From Prochlorococcus sp. AG-436-M02 (GTDB lineage Bacteria > Cyanobacteriota > Cyanobacteriia > PCC-6307 > Cyanobiaceae): 64,000 bases of DNA. Position 1 is the stretch's first letter. Each line of letters opens with the position of its first letter. The stretch lies in NCBI GenBank assembly GCA_003212515.1, contig QCPL01000003.1, positions 53,252 through 117,251 on the forward strand, read 5' to 3'. Shown here in pieces: positions 1 through 8,071 of this stretch. Both the position numbers and the translations under genes were made by a program. The notes beneath the pieces are model-generated. The model was given only the letters and a program-made list of their open reading frames with translations, searched no databases and was not told the DNA's origin.

Positions 1-919
1 CACCCAAAGCAGCTTCTAAGCCTATAGCTGTAGCAACAAAACAACTTAGGACAAGAATTACAAATGAAGCAACTACAACTGCACCAGGTGCCTTAAGTCG
101 CTCCAATAACCAATCAAAACCTGGAGCAGCAGTCCTGCTTAGAGCAATTGCAGCGATCACAAAAACTGTCGCAGCAACAACTAGTTTAACAATAGGAGCA
201 ATTTCCAAGGATCCACCTGTAGCTAAAGCAACTACAACCGCAAGAATTACAATCCCAAGAATATCGTCCAGAACAGCCGCACCAATAACTATCTGGCCTT
301 CCCTAGTTTTAAGATACCCAAGCTCTCCAAACACACTTGCAGTAATCCCAATACTAGTTGCTGTCATAGAAGCCCCTGCAAAAATTGCTGGTATTAAGCC
401 CACATGAAAAATGAACATCAGGCCAAAGGTTCCAAATGCGAAAGGTAAAATTACACCTGCCATTGCAACGGTGAAAGCTTGAGCACCAACTGCAACTAAT
501 TCCTCTAACTCACTCTCTAAGCCAGTTAGGAAAAGTAATGCATATAAACCAAGCGTTGCAACTGCCTGCAAAGAAGGAAAAGTCTCAAAATACAAGTCTG
601 GAACAGCCTCTTTAGGGATTGAAGCCAGAGAACTTATTACATTAATAAAGCCTTCATTCAAAGCAACATGCGCACTAGGCGGAATCAGCAAATGCAACCC
701 AGAAGCACCAATTAAGACCCCTGCTAAAAGTTCTCCTACAATTGTTGGCAAACTTAAGCGAACCAATACCTCTGCTAAAGCCCTTGCAGCTACAAAAATC
801 AATAGAAAACGTATAACACCAATTAATGTTTCTGCTACTTCAATATCATGAGTACTTAGAACTGAGACGACTGGCGTGAACAACATGGTCAAAATTGAAG
901 CCTTTTCTATCAGAAGCAT
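1..919 (-). CDS. Na+/H+ antiporter, CPA2 family (partial, N-terminal 306 residues)
   Basis: Membrane protein exchanging Na+ for protons. The frame opens with ATG at 917-919 and stays open to the left edge, so the C-terminus lies outside the window. I read about 306 residues, mostly hydrophobic helices, with the CPA-type signature GAAVLDDILG; the paired aspartates are residues 218-219, the ion-binding Asp-Asp pair expected of electrogenic CPA2 exchangers such as NapA. A run of small residues (GASMTATSIGITAS, about 182-195) precedes it, as in the family. The N-terminus is about 30 residues longer than the first helix needs. It diverges from glgP across 137 bases. It resembles cyanobacterial NapA/NhaS-type antiporters; the exact paralogue cannot be assigned from half a protein. 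Confidence 0.88.
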   Translation of the reverse strand, partial: MLLIEKASILTMLFTPVVSVLSTHDIEVAETLIGVIRFLLIFVAARALAEVLVRLSLPTIVGELLAGVLIGASGLHLLIPPSAHVALNEGFINVISSLASIPKEAVPDLYFETFPSLQAVATLGLYALLFLTGLESELEELVAVGAQAFTVAMAGVILPFAFGTFGLMFIFHVGLIPAIFAGASMTATSIGITASVFGELGYLKTREGQIVIGAAVLDDILGIVILAVVVALATGGSLEIAPIVKLVVAATVFVIAAIALSRTAAPGFDWLLERLKAPGAVVVASFVILVLSCFVATAIGLEAALG

Positions 920-1056
920 AAATTACTAGATAACCTTTTTTGAGATAATTTCTAATAAAAAAATTGTGCGACTGTTTCAGATCAAGTGTTGATCTGAAGT
1001 TACTAAAGCTTTGATACAAAAACCTTAGCTAGCGTCCATCAATATAAATTTCGAAC

Positions 1057-3579
1057 ATGAGCAGCTCACAGCCTAAAGATCTGCGTCTGCCCACGCCAGG
1101 ATGCTATGCAGATCCCATAAAGGCAGGTATTGATGCAGATGCAGTCTTTGATGGCATGACTGAGCATCTCTTTTTCACCCTTGGGAAACTAGCCACTACT
1201 GCAAGTCTTAGAGATCTATATATGGCATTGAGCTATGCAGTTCGAGATAGATTAATGACAAGATATCTGGCATCTCAAGAAGCAATAAGAGCAAAACCAC
1301 AAAAAACAGTTGCCTATCTTTCAGCAGAATTTCTAATTGGTCCGCAACTTAACAATAATCTTCTTAATCTTGGAATTACTAAAGAAGCTGAAGAGGCAGT
1401 CCGCAGATTTGGAATTGAATCATTAAGCCATATTCTTGAAGTAGAAGAAGAGCCTGGTTTAGGAAATGGAGGGCTAGGAAGACTTGCTGCTTGTTATATG
1501 GAATCACTTGCAAGTTTGCAAGTACCTGCAATTGGTTATGGAATTCGTTATGAATTTGGAATCTTTAATCAAATCATTCGAGATGGTTGGCAAGTTGAAG
1601 TAACTGACAAATGGCTTAAAGGTGGATGGCCCTGGGAATTACCTCAGCCAGATGAATCATGTTTTGTAGGGTTTGGTGGTCGAACAGAAAGTTATATAGA
1701 TGATAAAGGCAAATATCGTTCTAGATGGATTCCTTTAGAGCACGCTATTGGTGTCCCTCATGACATACCAATTCTTGGCTATAGAGTAAATAATTGCGAT
1801 CGACTGCGTCTTTGGAGAGCAGATGCAACCGAAAGTTTTGATTTCTATGCCTTCAATATCGGAGATTATTATGGAGCAGTTGAAGAAAAAGTTGCTTCAG
1901 AAACTATTTCCAAAGTTCTTTACCCAAATGATGGCACTGATGAAGGAAGGCGCTTAAGACTCAAGCAACAACACTTTTTTGTAAGTTGTTCATTGCAAGA
2001 CATGTTGAGAAGCCTTGAAAAGCGAGGTATTGATGTTGCTAACTTCTCTGATCATTGGACGGTTCAACTAAACGATACTCATCCTGCTATTGCTGTAGCC
2101 GAGCTAATGAGATTACTTATTGACCATTATCACTTCGAATGGGAAAAAGCCTGGGAAATTACTACAAGTTCAGTGGCATATACAAACCACACCTTGCTTC
2201 CAGAGGCACTTGAAAAATGGGATTTAAATTTATTTCATAGCCTTTTGCCAAGGCACCTAGAAATTATTTATGAAATAAACAAAAGATTCCTTCAACAAGT
2301 TCGTTTACGATATCCAGGAAATGATGTCATCTTGAGAAAACTCTCAATCATTGATGAGGAGGGGTGTAAAGCTGTTCGTATGGCACATTTAGCAACAATT
2401 GGTGCTCATCATATAAACGGAGTAGCAGCATTACATTCTGACCTAATTAAAAGACAACTGATGCCAGAGTTTGCTGAATTGTGGCCAGAAAAATTTACCA
2501 ATATTACTAATGGAGTAACCCCTCGAAGATGGGTAGGTTTGGCTAATCCTGAGTTATCTTCACTACTTGATCAAGAAGTAGGAAAAGATTGGATTACAAA
2601 TATGGAGCTACTAAAAAAACTTGAAGAAAAAGAAAATGATAGTAGCTTCCTTGACTTATTCGCCAAAACCAAACTTTCTGGTAAAAGAAAACTTGCAGGA
2701 TACATTCATAGGCAAACTGGAGTCCTAGTAGACCCATCGAGTTTGTTTGATGTCCAGGTGAAAAGAATTCATCAATATAAACGTCAACATCTAAATGCCC
2801 TGCAAGTAATAACTCAATATCTTCGAATTAAGAGTGGTTCAACTAATGATATTGCACCTAGAACTGTAATTTTTGGTGGCAAAGCAGCACCTGGATATTT
2901 CATGGCGAAACTAATGATTAGGTTCATTAATGGTATTGCTGATGTTGTTAATGCCGATCCTGATATGGATGGCCGATTGAGAGTTGTATTTCTTCCTGAC
3001 TACAATGTAAAGCTTGGAGAGCAAGTTTATTCTGCTACTGATCTATCAGAACAAATTTCCACAGCAGGCAAAGAAGCATCAGGAACAGGTAATATGAAAT
3101 TTGCAATGAATGGTGCTCTGACAATTGGAACACTTGATGGAGCAAATATAGAAATTCGCGATAGAGTTGGTCAGGATAATTTCTTTCTATTTGGAAAAAC
3201 TGAAAGTGAAATAATGAGGCTGAGAGATGAAGGTTATGATCCTAAAAAATATATTGAAAATTGTCAGGAATTATCTGAAGCATTGAGACTAGTAGAAGTA
3301 GGACACTTTAGTAACGGAGATAATGAATTATTTCTTCCATTAATTAATAGTCTTACAGGGAATGACCCATTTTTTGTTATGGCTGATTTTGAAGACTATT
3401 TAAGAGCTCAGGATGAAGTTAATAAAGCTTGGCAAAATCCTCAAGATTGGCATAAAATGGCTCTTCTCAATACTGCAAGATCAGGTTTCTTTTCATCTGA
3501 CAGGTCCATCCGTGAGTACTGTCAATCAATATGGAAAGTAAATCCTTTGAATGTAGAAATATCCTGCGATATCAGTTAG
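1057..3579 (+). CDS. glgP: Glycogen (alpha-glucan) phosphorylase
   Basis: Releases glucose-1-phosphate from stored glycogen by phosphorolysis, the night-time carbon mobilisation step in cyanobacteria. At 840 residues it has the normal family length. The N-terminal domain has the motif EEEPGLGNGGLGRLAACYMES near 130-150. The C-terminal PLP-binding domain has EASGTGNMKFAMNGALTIG; the lysine at residue 681 is the one that forms the PLP Schiff base. Further conserved blocks, VQLNDTHPA and NITNGVTPRRW, are present. The ATG at 1057 gives the expected start. The last 8 bases, including the stop, overlap the 3' end of the convergent gene at 3572-4045, so no terminator can lie between them. Confidence 0.97.
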   Translation: MSSSQPKDLRLPTPGCYADPIKAGIDADAVFDGMTEHLFFTLGKLATTASLRDLYMALSYAVRDRLMTRYLASQEAIRAKPQKTVAYLSAEFLIGPQLNNNLLNLGITKEAEEAVRRFGIESLSHILEVEEEPGLGNGGLGRLAACYMESLASLQVPAIGYGIRYEFGIFNQIIRDGWQVEVTDKWLKGGWPWELPQPDESCFVGFGGRTESYIDDKGKYRSRWIPLEHAIGVPHDIPILGYRVNNCDRLRLWRADATESFDFYAFNIGDYYGAVEEKVASETISKVLYPNDGTDEGRRLRLKQQHFFVSCSLQDMLRSLEKRGIDVANFSDHWTVQLNDTHPAIAVAELMRLLIDHYHFEWEKAWEITTSSVAYTNHTLLPEALEKWDLNLFHSLLPRHLEIIYEINKRFLQQVRLRYPGNDVILRKLSIIDEEGCKAVRMAHLATIGAHHINGVAALHSDLIKRQLMPEFAELWPEKFTNITNGVTPRRWVGLANPELSSLLDQEVGKDWITNMELLKKLEEKENDSSFLDLFAKTKLSGKRKLAGYIHRQTGVLVDPSSLFDVQVKRIHQYKRQHLNALQVITQYLRIKSGSTNDIAPRTVIFGGKAAPGYFMAKLMIRFINGIADVVNADPDMDGRLRVVFLPDYNVKLGEQVYSATDLSEQISTAGKEASGTGNMKFAMNGALTIGTLDGANIEIRDRVGQDNFFLFGKTESEIMRLRDEGYDPKKYIENCQELSEALRLVEVGHFSNGDNELFLPLINSLTGNDPFFVMADFEDYLRAQDEVNKAWQNPQDWHKMALLNTARSGFFSSDRSIREYCQSIWKVNPLNVEISCDIS

Positions 3580-4045
3580 TTTCATTTGAGCTTTTATCTG
3601 GAAGATCTGGTGTCTGATGTAATAAGCGATTCAATCTAAGGCGATCGGGATTCAATGGGTCAGGTGCTAATTCTCCAGCAAACTCCTTGAATTTGTCTTC
3701 CACAATCTCTGGGACTCTGACATCAAATATTTTCTCCATTAATACTTCAATTGAAAAAAGGTGGGCATTAATATTTTCTAAATCAGTTAAAGCTTGATTT
3801 AATTCATCATTAACTTCATCTTCACCAAGAAGATCACCTTTGATTTCAGCCGATGCTTGATTGGCTTTGTAACTATAGTGCTTTTGAAAATCCTCTAAAA
3901 CTCTCCCAGCCAAAGTCCTAAAAGACTGCAAAGCTGCCCAATTAAGCTCTTGTTGTTGACGAAGAGTGGGGAATTCTCGAACCAAGCGGTCATGTTCTTT
4001 ATAGAACCTTAGACAGTCAGGGCATTGGCAAGGTTCTTCAGACAA
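3572..4045 (-). CDS. Conserved hypothetical protein with N-terminal CxCxxC motif
   Basis: A 157-residue acidic, soluble-looking protein I do not recognise as a named family. It starts MSEEPCQCPDCLRFY, a CxCxxC cluster that could bind a metal, but with only three cysteines this could need a partner or a fourth ligand. The rest (about 25-120) is charged and helical in character, without membrane segments or a signal peptide. The C-terminal 35 residues are rich in Pro, Leu and Asp. It overlaps the convergent glgP by 8 bases at the 3' ends. The open frame of normal base use, and an adjacent gene in the same direction, support it being real. Function unknown. Confidence 0.8.
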   Translation of the reverse strand: MSEEPCQCPDCLRFYKEHDRLVREFPTLRQQQELNWAALQSFRTLAGRVLEDFQKHYSYKANQASAEIKGDLLGEDEVNDELNQALTDLENINAHLFSIEVLMEKIFDVRVPEIVEDKFKEFAGELAPDPLNPDRLRLNRLLHQTPDLPDKSSNETN

Positions 4046-4116
4046 TAGATTACCTATATCTAATTACCATCATGACATCACGCAGTCCACTAAAAACAAA
4101 AATCTAAAAATTATTT

Positions 4117-4413
4117 TTAAGTCTGCTCTAATTCATCAGAACTTTCAGGTATTGGAACCTCAATACTAGTAACAACTTGAATGACATCTCGCAATCTCAT
4201 TGAATCAGCAAACCAACCCATTGCTTGTTCTGTATCCCCTTTTGCTTCTGCCTCGCTTGCCTGATCTTCATGAGCTTCCGCTAGAAGTGCTAACCAGCAC
4301 AAGCATCTAGCCTGAACTATTGAAAGATCTAAATCAGTAGGTTGAGATTTAGCAATTTGCTCACTCTCTTGTTGAACCAAGAGACGGAGTCTTAAATCGT
4401 GAAGCTGTGTCAT
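4117..4413 (-). CDS. Conserved hypothetical protein, 98 residues
   Basis: Small acidic protein of unknown function. The sequence reads as three amphipathic helices: a basic first one (HDLRLRLLVQQESEQIA), a central hydrophobic Cys/Trp/Ala-rich one (QARCLCWLALLAEAHEDQA, about 35-53) and a third with GWFADSMRLRDVI, ending in an acidic tail. The spacing is reminiscent of a single helical-hairpin or TPR-like unit, but I cannot assign it to a family. It lies 71 bases upstream of, and in the same direction as, the 157-residue gene, and could be cotranscribed with it. No signal peptide or membrane helix. Confidence 0.72.
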   Translation of the reverse strand: MTQLHDLRLRLLVQQESEQIAKSQPTDLDLSIVQARCLCWLALLAEAHEDQASEAEAKGDTEQAMGWFADSMRLRDVIQVVTSIEVPIPESSDELEQT

Positions 4414-4503
4414 CTAATCTCTTTCCCTAAATACACGCTAGCGAGAGAGTTGGGTGTTTGGCCACCCACTACATATAGGTTATGCAACTATTTTTATCAT
4501 TTA

Positions 4504-4577
<74 letters not shown>

Positions 4578-4602
4578 ACTGGAAGATTTTCCCCCTTCAA
4601 GG

Positions 4603-4608
4603 CATTAT
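4603..4608 (+). promoter_or_regulatory. Candidate -10 box for rnpB
   Basis: The hexamer CATTAT is one mismatch from the TATAAT consensus and ends 7 bases before the first base of the RNase P RNA P1 helix, the expected -10 spacing. A matching -35 would fall at about 4580-4586, right beside the tRNA-Arg 5' end; no good TTGACA match is seen there, which is common in cyanobacteria. Inferred only. Confidence 0.4.
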
Positions 4609-4615
4609 GGAATCT

Positions 4616-5024
4616 GAAAGCAGGAGAGGTGATCGCAATCGAGATTTGTTGGATTTCCACAATAAATCCTCGATTGAGGAAAGTCCGGGCTCCCAAATGG
4701 TCGAACTTGCTGGGTAACGCCCAGTGCGGGTGACCGTGAGGATAGTGCCACAGAAACACACCGCCGATGTCTTTTTATCGAGCCATGCTCATAAAAGAAC
4801 AGGCAAGGGTGCAAAGGTGCGGTAAGAGCGCACCAGCAGTATCGAGAGGTACTGGCTAGGTAAACCCCGGTTGGGTGCAAGGCAAAGGTTTTAGGAAGAC
4901 CATTTTACCTATCACCTATATCAAGGCCGCTTGAGGCTTCTGGCAACAGCAGTCCCAGATAGATGATCGCCCACTATCTAAACTTATTAGATGGTGAACA
5001 GAACCCGGCTTATGCCCTGCTTTC
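4616..5024 (+). ncRNA. rnpB: RNase P RNA component (M1 RNA)
   Basis: Catalytic RNA that removes 5' leaders from pre-tRNAs. Recognised by the universally conserved blocks: GAGGAAAGTCCGGGCTCC at 4676-4693, ACAGAAACACACCGCC at 4750-4765 and ACAGAACCCGGCTTA near 4998-5012. The ends are set by a 9-bp P1 helix that I can pair directly: GAAAGCAGG at 4616-4624 with CCTGCTTTC at 5016-5024. The length of about 409 is usual for the type A form. The true termini may extend a few bases. RNase III follows 45 bases downstream on the same strand. Confidence 0.96.
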
Positions 5025-5069
5025 ACTCAACAAATTGTCAATAAAAATAGATGCATCTAATAATCAAAA

Positions 5070-5816
5070 ATGACTACTAAACAAAAAGAAACTATTCCTA
5101 TCAAAAGAATAAAAACAATCTATATGCTGCTGGAAAATAGTAATTTAAAAGTTAAAGATTTAAAGAAAATAAAAGAGAATGAATCTGCATGTATAGAGAT
5201 TCTCAATGAAGCATTAACTCATACTTCAACAAATTTATCTATCAACCATGAAAGACTAGAATTTCACGGAGATGCAGTTCTAAGACTAGCAGCCTCAGAA
5301 TACATTCAAATCCATTTCCCTAAACTAAAAGTTGGTGATCGATCAGCACTAAGGGCTCAATTAGTAAGTGACGAATGGTTAGCAAAAGTAGGCAATAAAA
5401 TAAAAATAAAAGAAGCAATGTTAATCGCCCCTAAAGCGTTAAAAGATGACGCCGCGAGAGAAACAATTTGTGCTGAAGGGACTGAAGCCTTAATAGGAGC
5501 TCTATATGAATGTTTAAACAGTGTTGAATCAATACAAGATTGGTTGGAACCTTTCTGGAAAATAGAAAGTAGCAAAATTTTGTCTGATCCTTATAAGCAA
5601 AATGCTAAATCAGCTCTCCAAGAATGGAGCCAAGGCAAAGGATTTAATCAACCCATATATGATATTAATGAGGTATCTAAACAACATGGTGATGCAAGAA
5701 GGTTCTATTGCACCGTAAGAATAAAAGAAGATGTTATGGGAAAAGGCTGGGGTAGTTCAAGAAAAAAAGCTGCAAAAGAAGCTGCAAAAGAAGCACTTAA
5801 AAACTTAAATATTTAA
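5070..5816 (+). CDS. rnc: Ribonuclease III
   Basis: Double-stranded-RNA endonuclease for rRNA precursors and structured mRNAs. 248 residues: endonuclease domain about 35-160 and a dsRNA-binding domain about 180-248, ending GKGWGSSRKKAAKEAAKEAL. The signature reads HERLEFHGDAVL; the metal-binding acidic residues E61, E64 and D68 are kept. The second motif reads AEGTEALIGALY, where enterobacterial enzymes have ADTVEALIG: E139 is kept, but the usual Asp is Glu136. The N-terminus is about 20 residues longer than E. coli. It follows rnpB on the same strand and overlaps the convergent ndhS by 4 bases at the 3' ends. Confidence 0.94.
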   Translation: MTTKQKETIPIKRIKTIYMLLENSNLKVKDLKKIKENESACIEILNEALTHTSTNLSINHERLEFHGDAVLRLAASEYIQIHFPKLKVGDRSALRAQLVSDEWLAKVGNKIKIKEAMLIAPKALKDDAARETICAEGTEALIGALYECLNSVESIQDWLEPFWKIESSKILSDPYKQNAKSALQEWSQGKGFNQPIYDINEVSKQHGDARRFYCTVRIKEDVMGKGWGSSRKKAAKEAAKEALKNLNI

Positions 5817-6019
5817 AGAAGCTCAAGTTGATTTAATGGAATAGTCAACAACTTATCCCAATTTCCTCCTTCAAAAAGAACGGCTGCCTTTTTCTCAGTA
5901 ATGCGCTGTACAAAACCTTTGTATCCATTATAAATAGAGGACGGGTTATTCACAATAACAGATGATCCTGGCAGGATTATTTCTTCTGAATTACTCACTT
6001 TTTTAATTAAATCAATCAC
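5813..6019 (-). CDS. ndhS: NDH-1 complex subunit S (SH3-like)
   Basis: Small subunit of the photosynthetic NDH-1 complex at the thylakoid membrane, where NdhS takes part in ferredoxin docking for cyclic electron flow and respiration. 68 residues, the usual size. The C-terminal half has the family hallmark KAAVLFEGGNWDKLLTIPLNQLE, and the SH3-like strand pattern starts at PGSSVIV. The identification rests on this motif. The gene is convergent with rnc (4-base overlap) and diverges from rimM across 25 bases, so its promoter must overlap the rimM region. Confidence 0.87.
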   Translation of the reverse strand: MIDLIKKVSNSEEIILPGSSVIVNNPSSIYNGYKGFVQRITEKKAAVLFEGGNWDKLLTIPLNQLELL

Positions 6020-6044
6020 TATTTTAAATCTCTTTTAACTAAAG

Positions 6045-6575
6045 ATGTATAAAGAAATCATTTGGTTAACGATTGGAGAGATTGTTGCACCACAAGGTCT
6101 TCGTGGTGAAGTTAGAATTAATCCCAGTAGCGACTTTCCAGAACGATTTATAAATTCAGGTCCAAGATGGTTGCAAAGCAAAAGTGAAGAGCCTCAAAAG
6201 ATTCAATTGCTCTCGGGAAGACAAATACCAGGTAAATCTATCTATGTTGTCTCTTTCCTAGGTATAAATAACCGTTCTCAAGCAGAATTATTAGTAGGCA
6301 AAAAAGTATTAGTTAATTCGAACCAAAGACCAAAACTTCAAGAAGGAGAATTCCACCTTTTAGACCTTGTAGGCTTAAAAGTAAAGCTTCAGCCAGACGG
6401 GGAGCATATTGGGAAGATAGTCAATCTTACAAGCTCTGGCAATGACCTTCTAGAAGTAGAATTGAATTCAGGGAAAAAAGTTCTAGTGCCTTTTGTTAAA
6501 GAAATTGTTCCAATCATCAACCTTGAAGAAAGTTGGGTATTAATTATTCCTCCTTCAGGTCTATTTGATTTATGA
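6045..6575 (+). CDS. rimM: Ribosome maturation factor RimM
   Basis: 16S rRNA processing factor that binds S19 during assembly of the 30S head. 176 residues, the normal length. The N-terminal RimM domain (about 6-92) opens with LTIGEIVAPQGLRGEVRI and contains FLGINNRSQAELLVGKKVLV; the C-terminal PRC-barrel (about 100-175) includes LLEVELNSGKKVLVPFVKEIVP. No clear Shine-Dalgarno sequence lies upstream of the ATG. It is followed 28 bases later by manC in the same direction. Confidence 0.94.
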   Translation: MYKEIIWLTIGEIVAPQGLRGEVRINPSSDFPERFINSGPRWLQSKSEEPQKIQLLSGRQIPGKSIYVVSFLGINNRSQAELLVGKKVLVNSNQRPKLQEGEFHLLDLVGLKVKLQPDGEHIGKIVNLTSSGNDLLEVELNSGKKVLVPFVKEIVPIINLEESWVLIIPPSGLFDL

Positions 6576-6603
6576 AAAGAAGCGGAAAATAGTAGATTAA
6601 TAA

Positions 6604-8058
6604 ATGAGGCTGGCAAACGCAGTGACTAAAGACTCCATAACTCCTGTCATTCTCTGTGGAGGCTCTGGTACAAGATTATGGCCATTATCAAGAGCAAGCT
6701 ACCCAAAACAGTTCTGGGCCTTAATTAATGAAACTAAGAAGACCTTACTACAACAAACTTATGAACGTATTCAAGGCATAAAAGGTCTAAATGGTCCTTT
6801 TTTAATATGCAATGAAGAGCATCGATTCATAGTTGCAGAACAGATGCGCCAAATTAATGTCCAATCAAGCGCTATTTTTCTAGAGCCAATTGGTCGAAAT
6901 ACAGCTCCAGCAATAACAATCGCGGCATTAAAAGCTACTGAATCAGAAGAAGATCCTCTACTGCTCGTTCTTTCTGCTGACCATATAATCTCGGATAACA
7001 AAAGCTTTATAAAATCAATAGAAGCTGGTCAGGCAGCAGCATCAGCAGGACGACTAGTGACTTTTGGGATTTGTCCAAATTCTCCTGAAACTGGCTATGG
7101 GTATATAGAAGCATTCGAAAACTCAAATAATCAATTACAACCATCTGAAATTAAAAGGTTTGTAGAAAAACCTGATAAAGAAACTGCTGAGAAATTTATA
7201 AATAACCCTCGCTTTTCCTGGAATAGCGGAATCTTTCTTTTCAAAGCAAGTGTAATTCTTAAAGAATTAGAAAAACAAGCACCAGAAATACTCATCGCAT
7301 GTAAAAAAGCCCTTGCAATGAATGTCAAGGATCTAGATTTTCAAAGGCTGGATCAAAAAGCTTTTGCCAAATGCCCTAGTCTCTCAATTGATATTGCGGT
7401 AATGGAAAAAACCAAGCTGGGAACTGTTCTTCCCCTCAATGCTGGATGGAGTGACATTGGTAGCTGGGAATCACTCTGGAAAGAATCTAAAAAAGACAAC
7501 CATGGAAATGTTTTAAAAGGAAAAGTAATTTCAAATAATAATTCGAACTGCTACATCAGAAGTGAGCAACGTTTAGTAGTTGGGCTTGGGATAAAAGACT
7601 TGATTGTTGTTGAAACAGACGATGTTGTTCTTGTTGCAAACCGACAGCAATCTCAAGATATAAAATCAATAGTCAATAAATTAAAAGAAGAAAATAATAG
7701 AGAAGCAAAAACTCATACAAAAATCTATCGACCTTGGGGTTATTACACTTCAATAATTAATGGAAAAAGATGGCAAGTGAAGAAAATTCAAGTTAACCCC
7801 GGAGCAAGTCTATCTCTACAAATGCACCGTCATCGTACAGAACATTGGGTAGTTGTTAAAGGGACTGCATTAGTTGAGCGTGATTCAAAAACAGAAGTAT
7901 TAGAAGAGAATCAAAGCACTTATATACCTTTAGGTTGCAAGCACAGACTAACCAATGAAGGCAAGGTACCATTAGATCTAATAGAAATACAGAGTGGAAG
8001 TTATATTGGAGAAGATGATATTGTTAGATTTGATGATAACTATGGACGTATAGATTAA
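6604..8058 (+). CDS. manC: Mannose-1-phosphate guanylyltransferase / mannose-6-phosphate isomerase
   Basis: Bifunctional type II enzyme making GDP-mannose for cell-surface polysaccharide and GDP-fucose synthesis. 484 residues. The nucleotidyltransferase signature VILCGGSGTRLWPLSRASYP lies at about 15-34, with FVEKPD and WNSGIFLF further on. A C-terminal cupin isomerase domain starts at YRPWGYY (about 375) and contains QMHRHRTEHWVVVKG with the metal-binding histidines. It follows rimM and runs convergently into glmS with a 13-base gap. Other names for this family are cpsB and rfbA-like pmi. Confidence 0.93.
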   Translation: MRLANAVTKDSITPVILCGGSGTRLWPLSRASYPKQFWALINETKKTLLQQTYERIQGIKGLNGPFLICNEEHRFIVAEQMRQINVQSSAIFLEPIGRNTAPAITIAALKATESEEDPLLLVLSADHIISDNKSFIKSIEAGQAAASAGRLVTFGICPNSPETGYGYIEAFENSNNQLQPSEIKRFVEKPDKETAEKFINNPRFSWNSGIFLFKASVILKELEKQAPEILIACKKALAMNVKDLDFQRLDQKAFAKCPSLSIDIAVMEKTKLGTVLPLNAGWSDIGSWESLWKESKKDNHGNVLKGKVISNNNSNCYIRSEQRLVVGLGIKDLIVVETDDVVLVANRQQSQDIKSIVNKLKEENNREAKTHTKIYRPWGYYTSIINGKRWQVKKIQVNPGASLSLQMHRHRTEHWVVVKGTALVERDSKTEVLEENQSTYIPLGCKHRLTNEGKVPLDLIEIQSGSYIGEDDIVRFDDNYGRID

Positions 8059-8071
8059 TTCCTATTTATAT

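Noticed and set aside
4605..4880. 91-residue frame antisense to rnpB
   Set aside because: Lies wholly within the structured RNA gene; no independent support.
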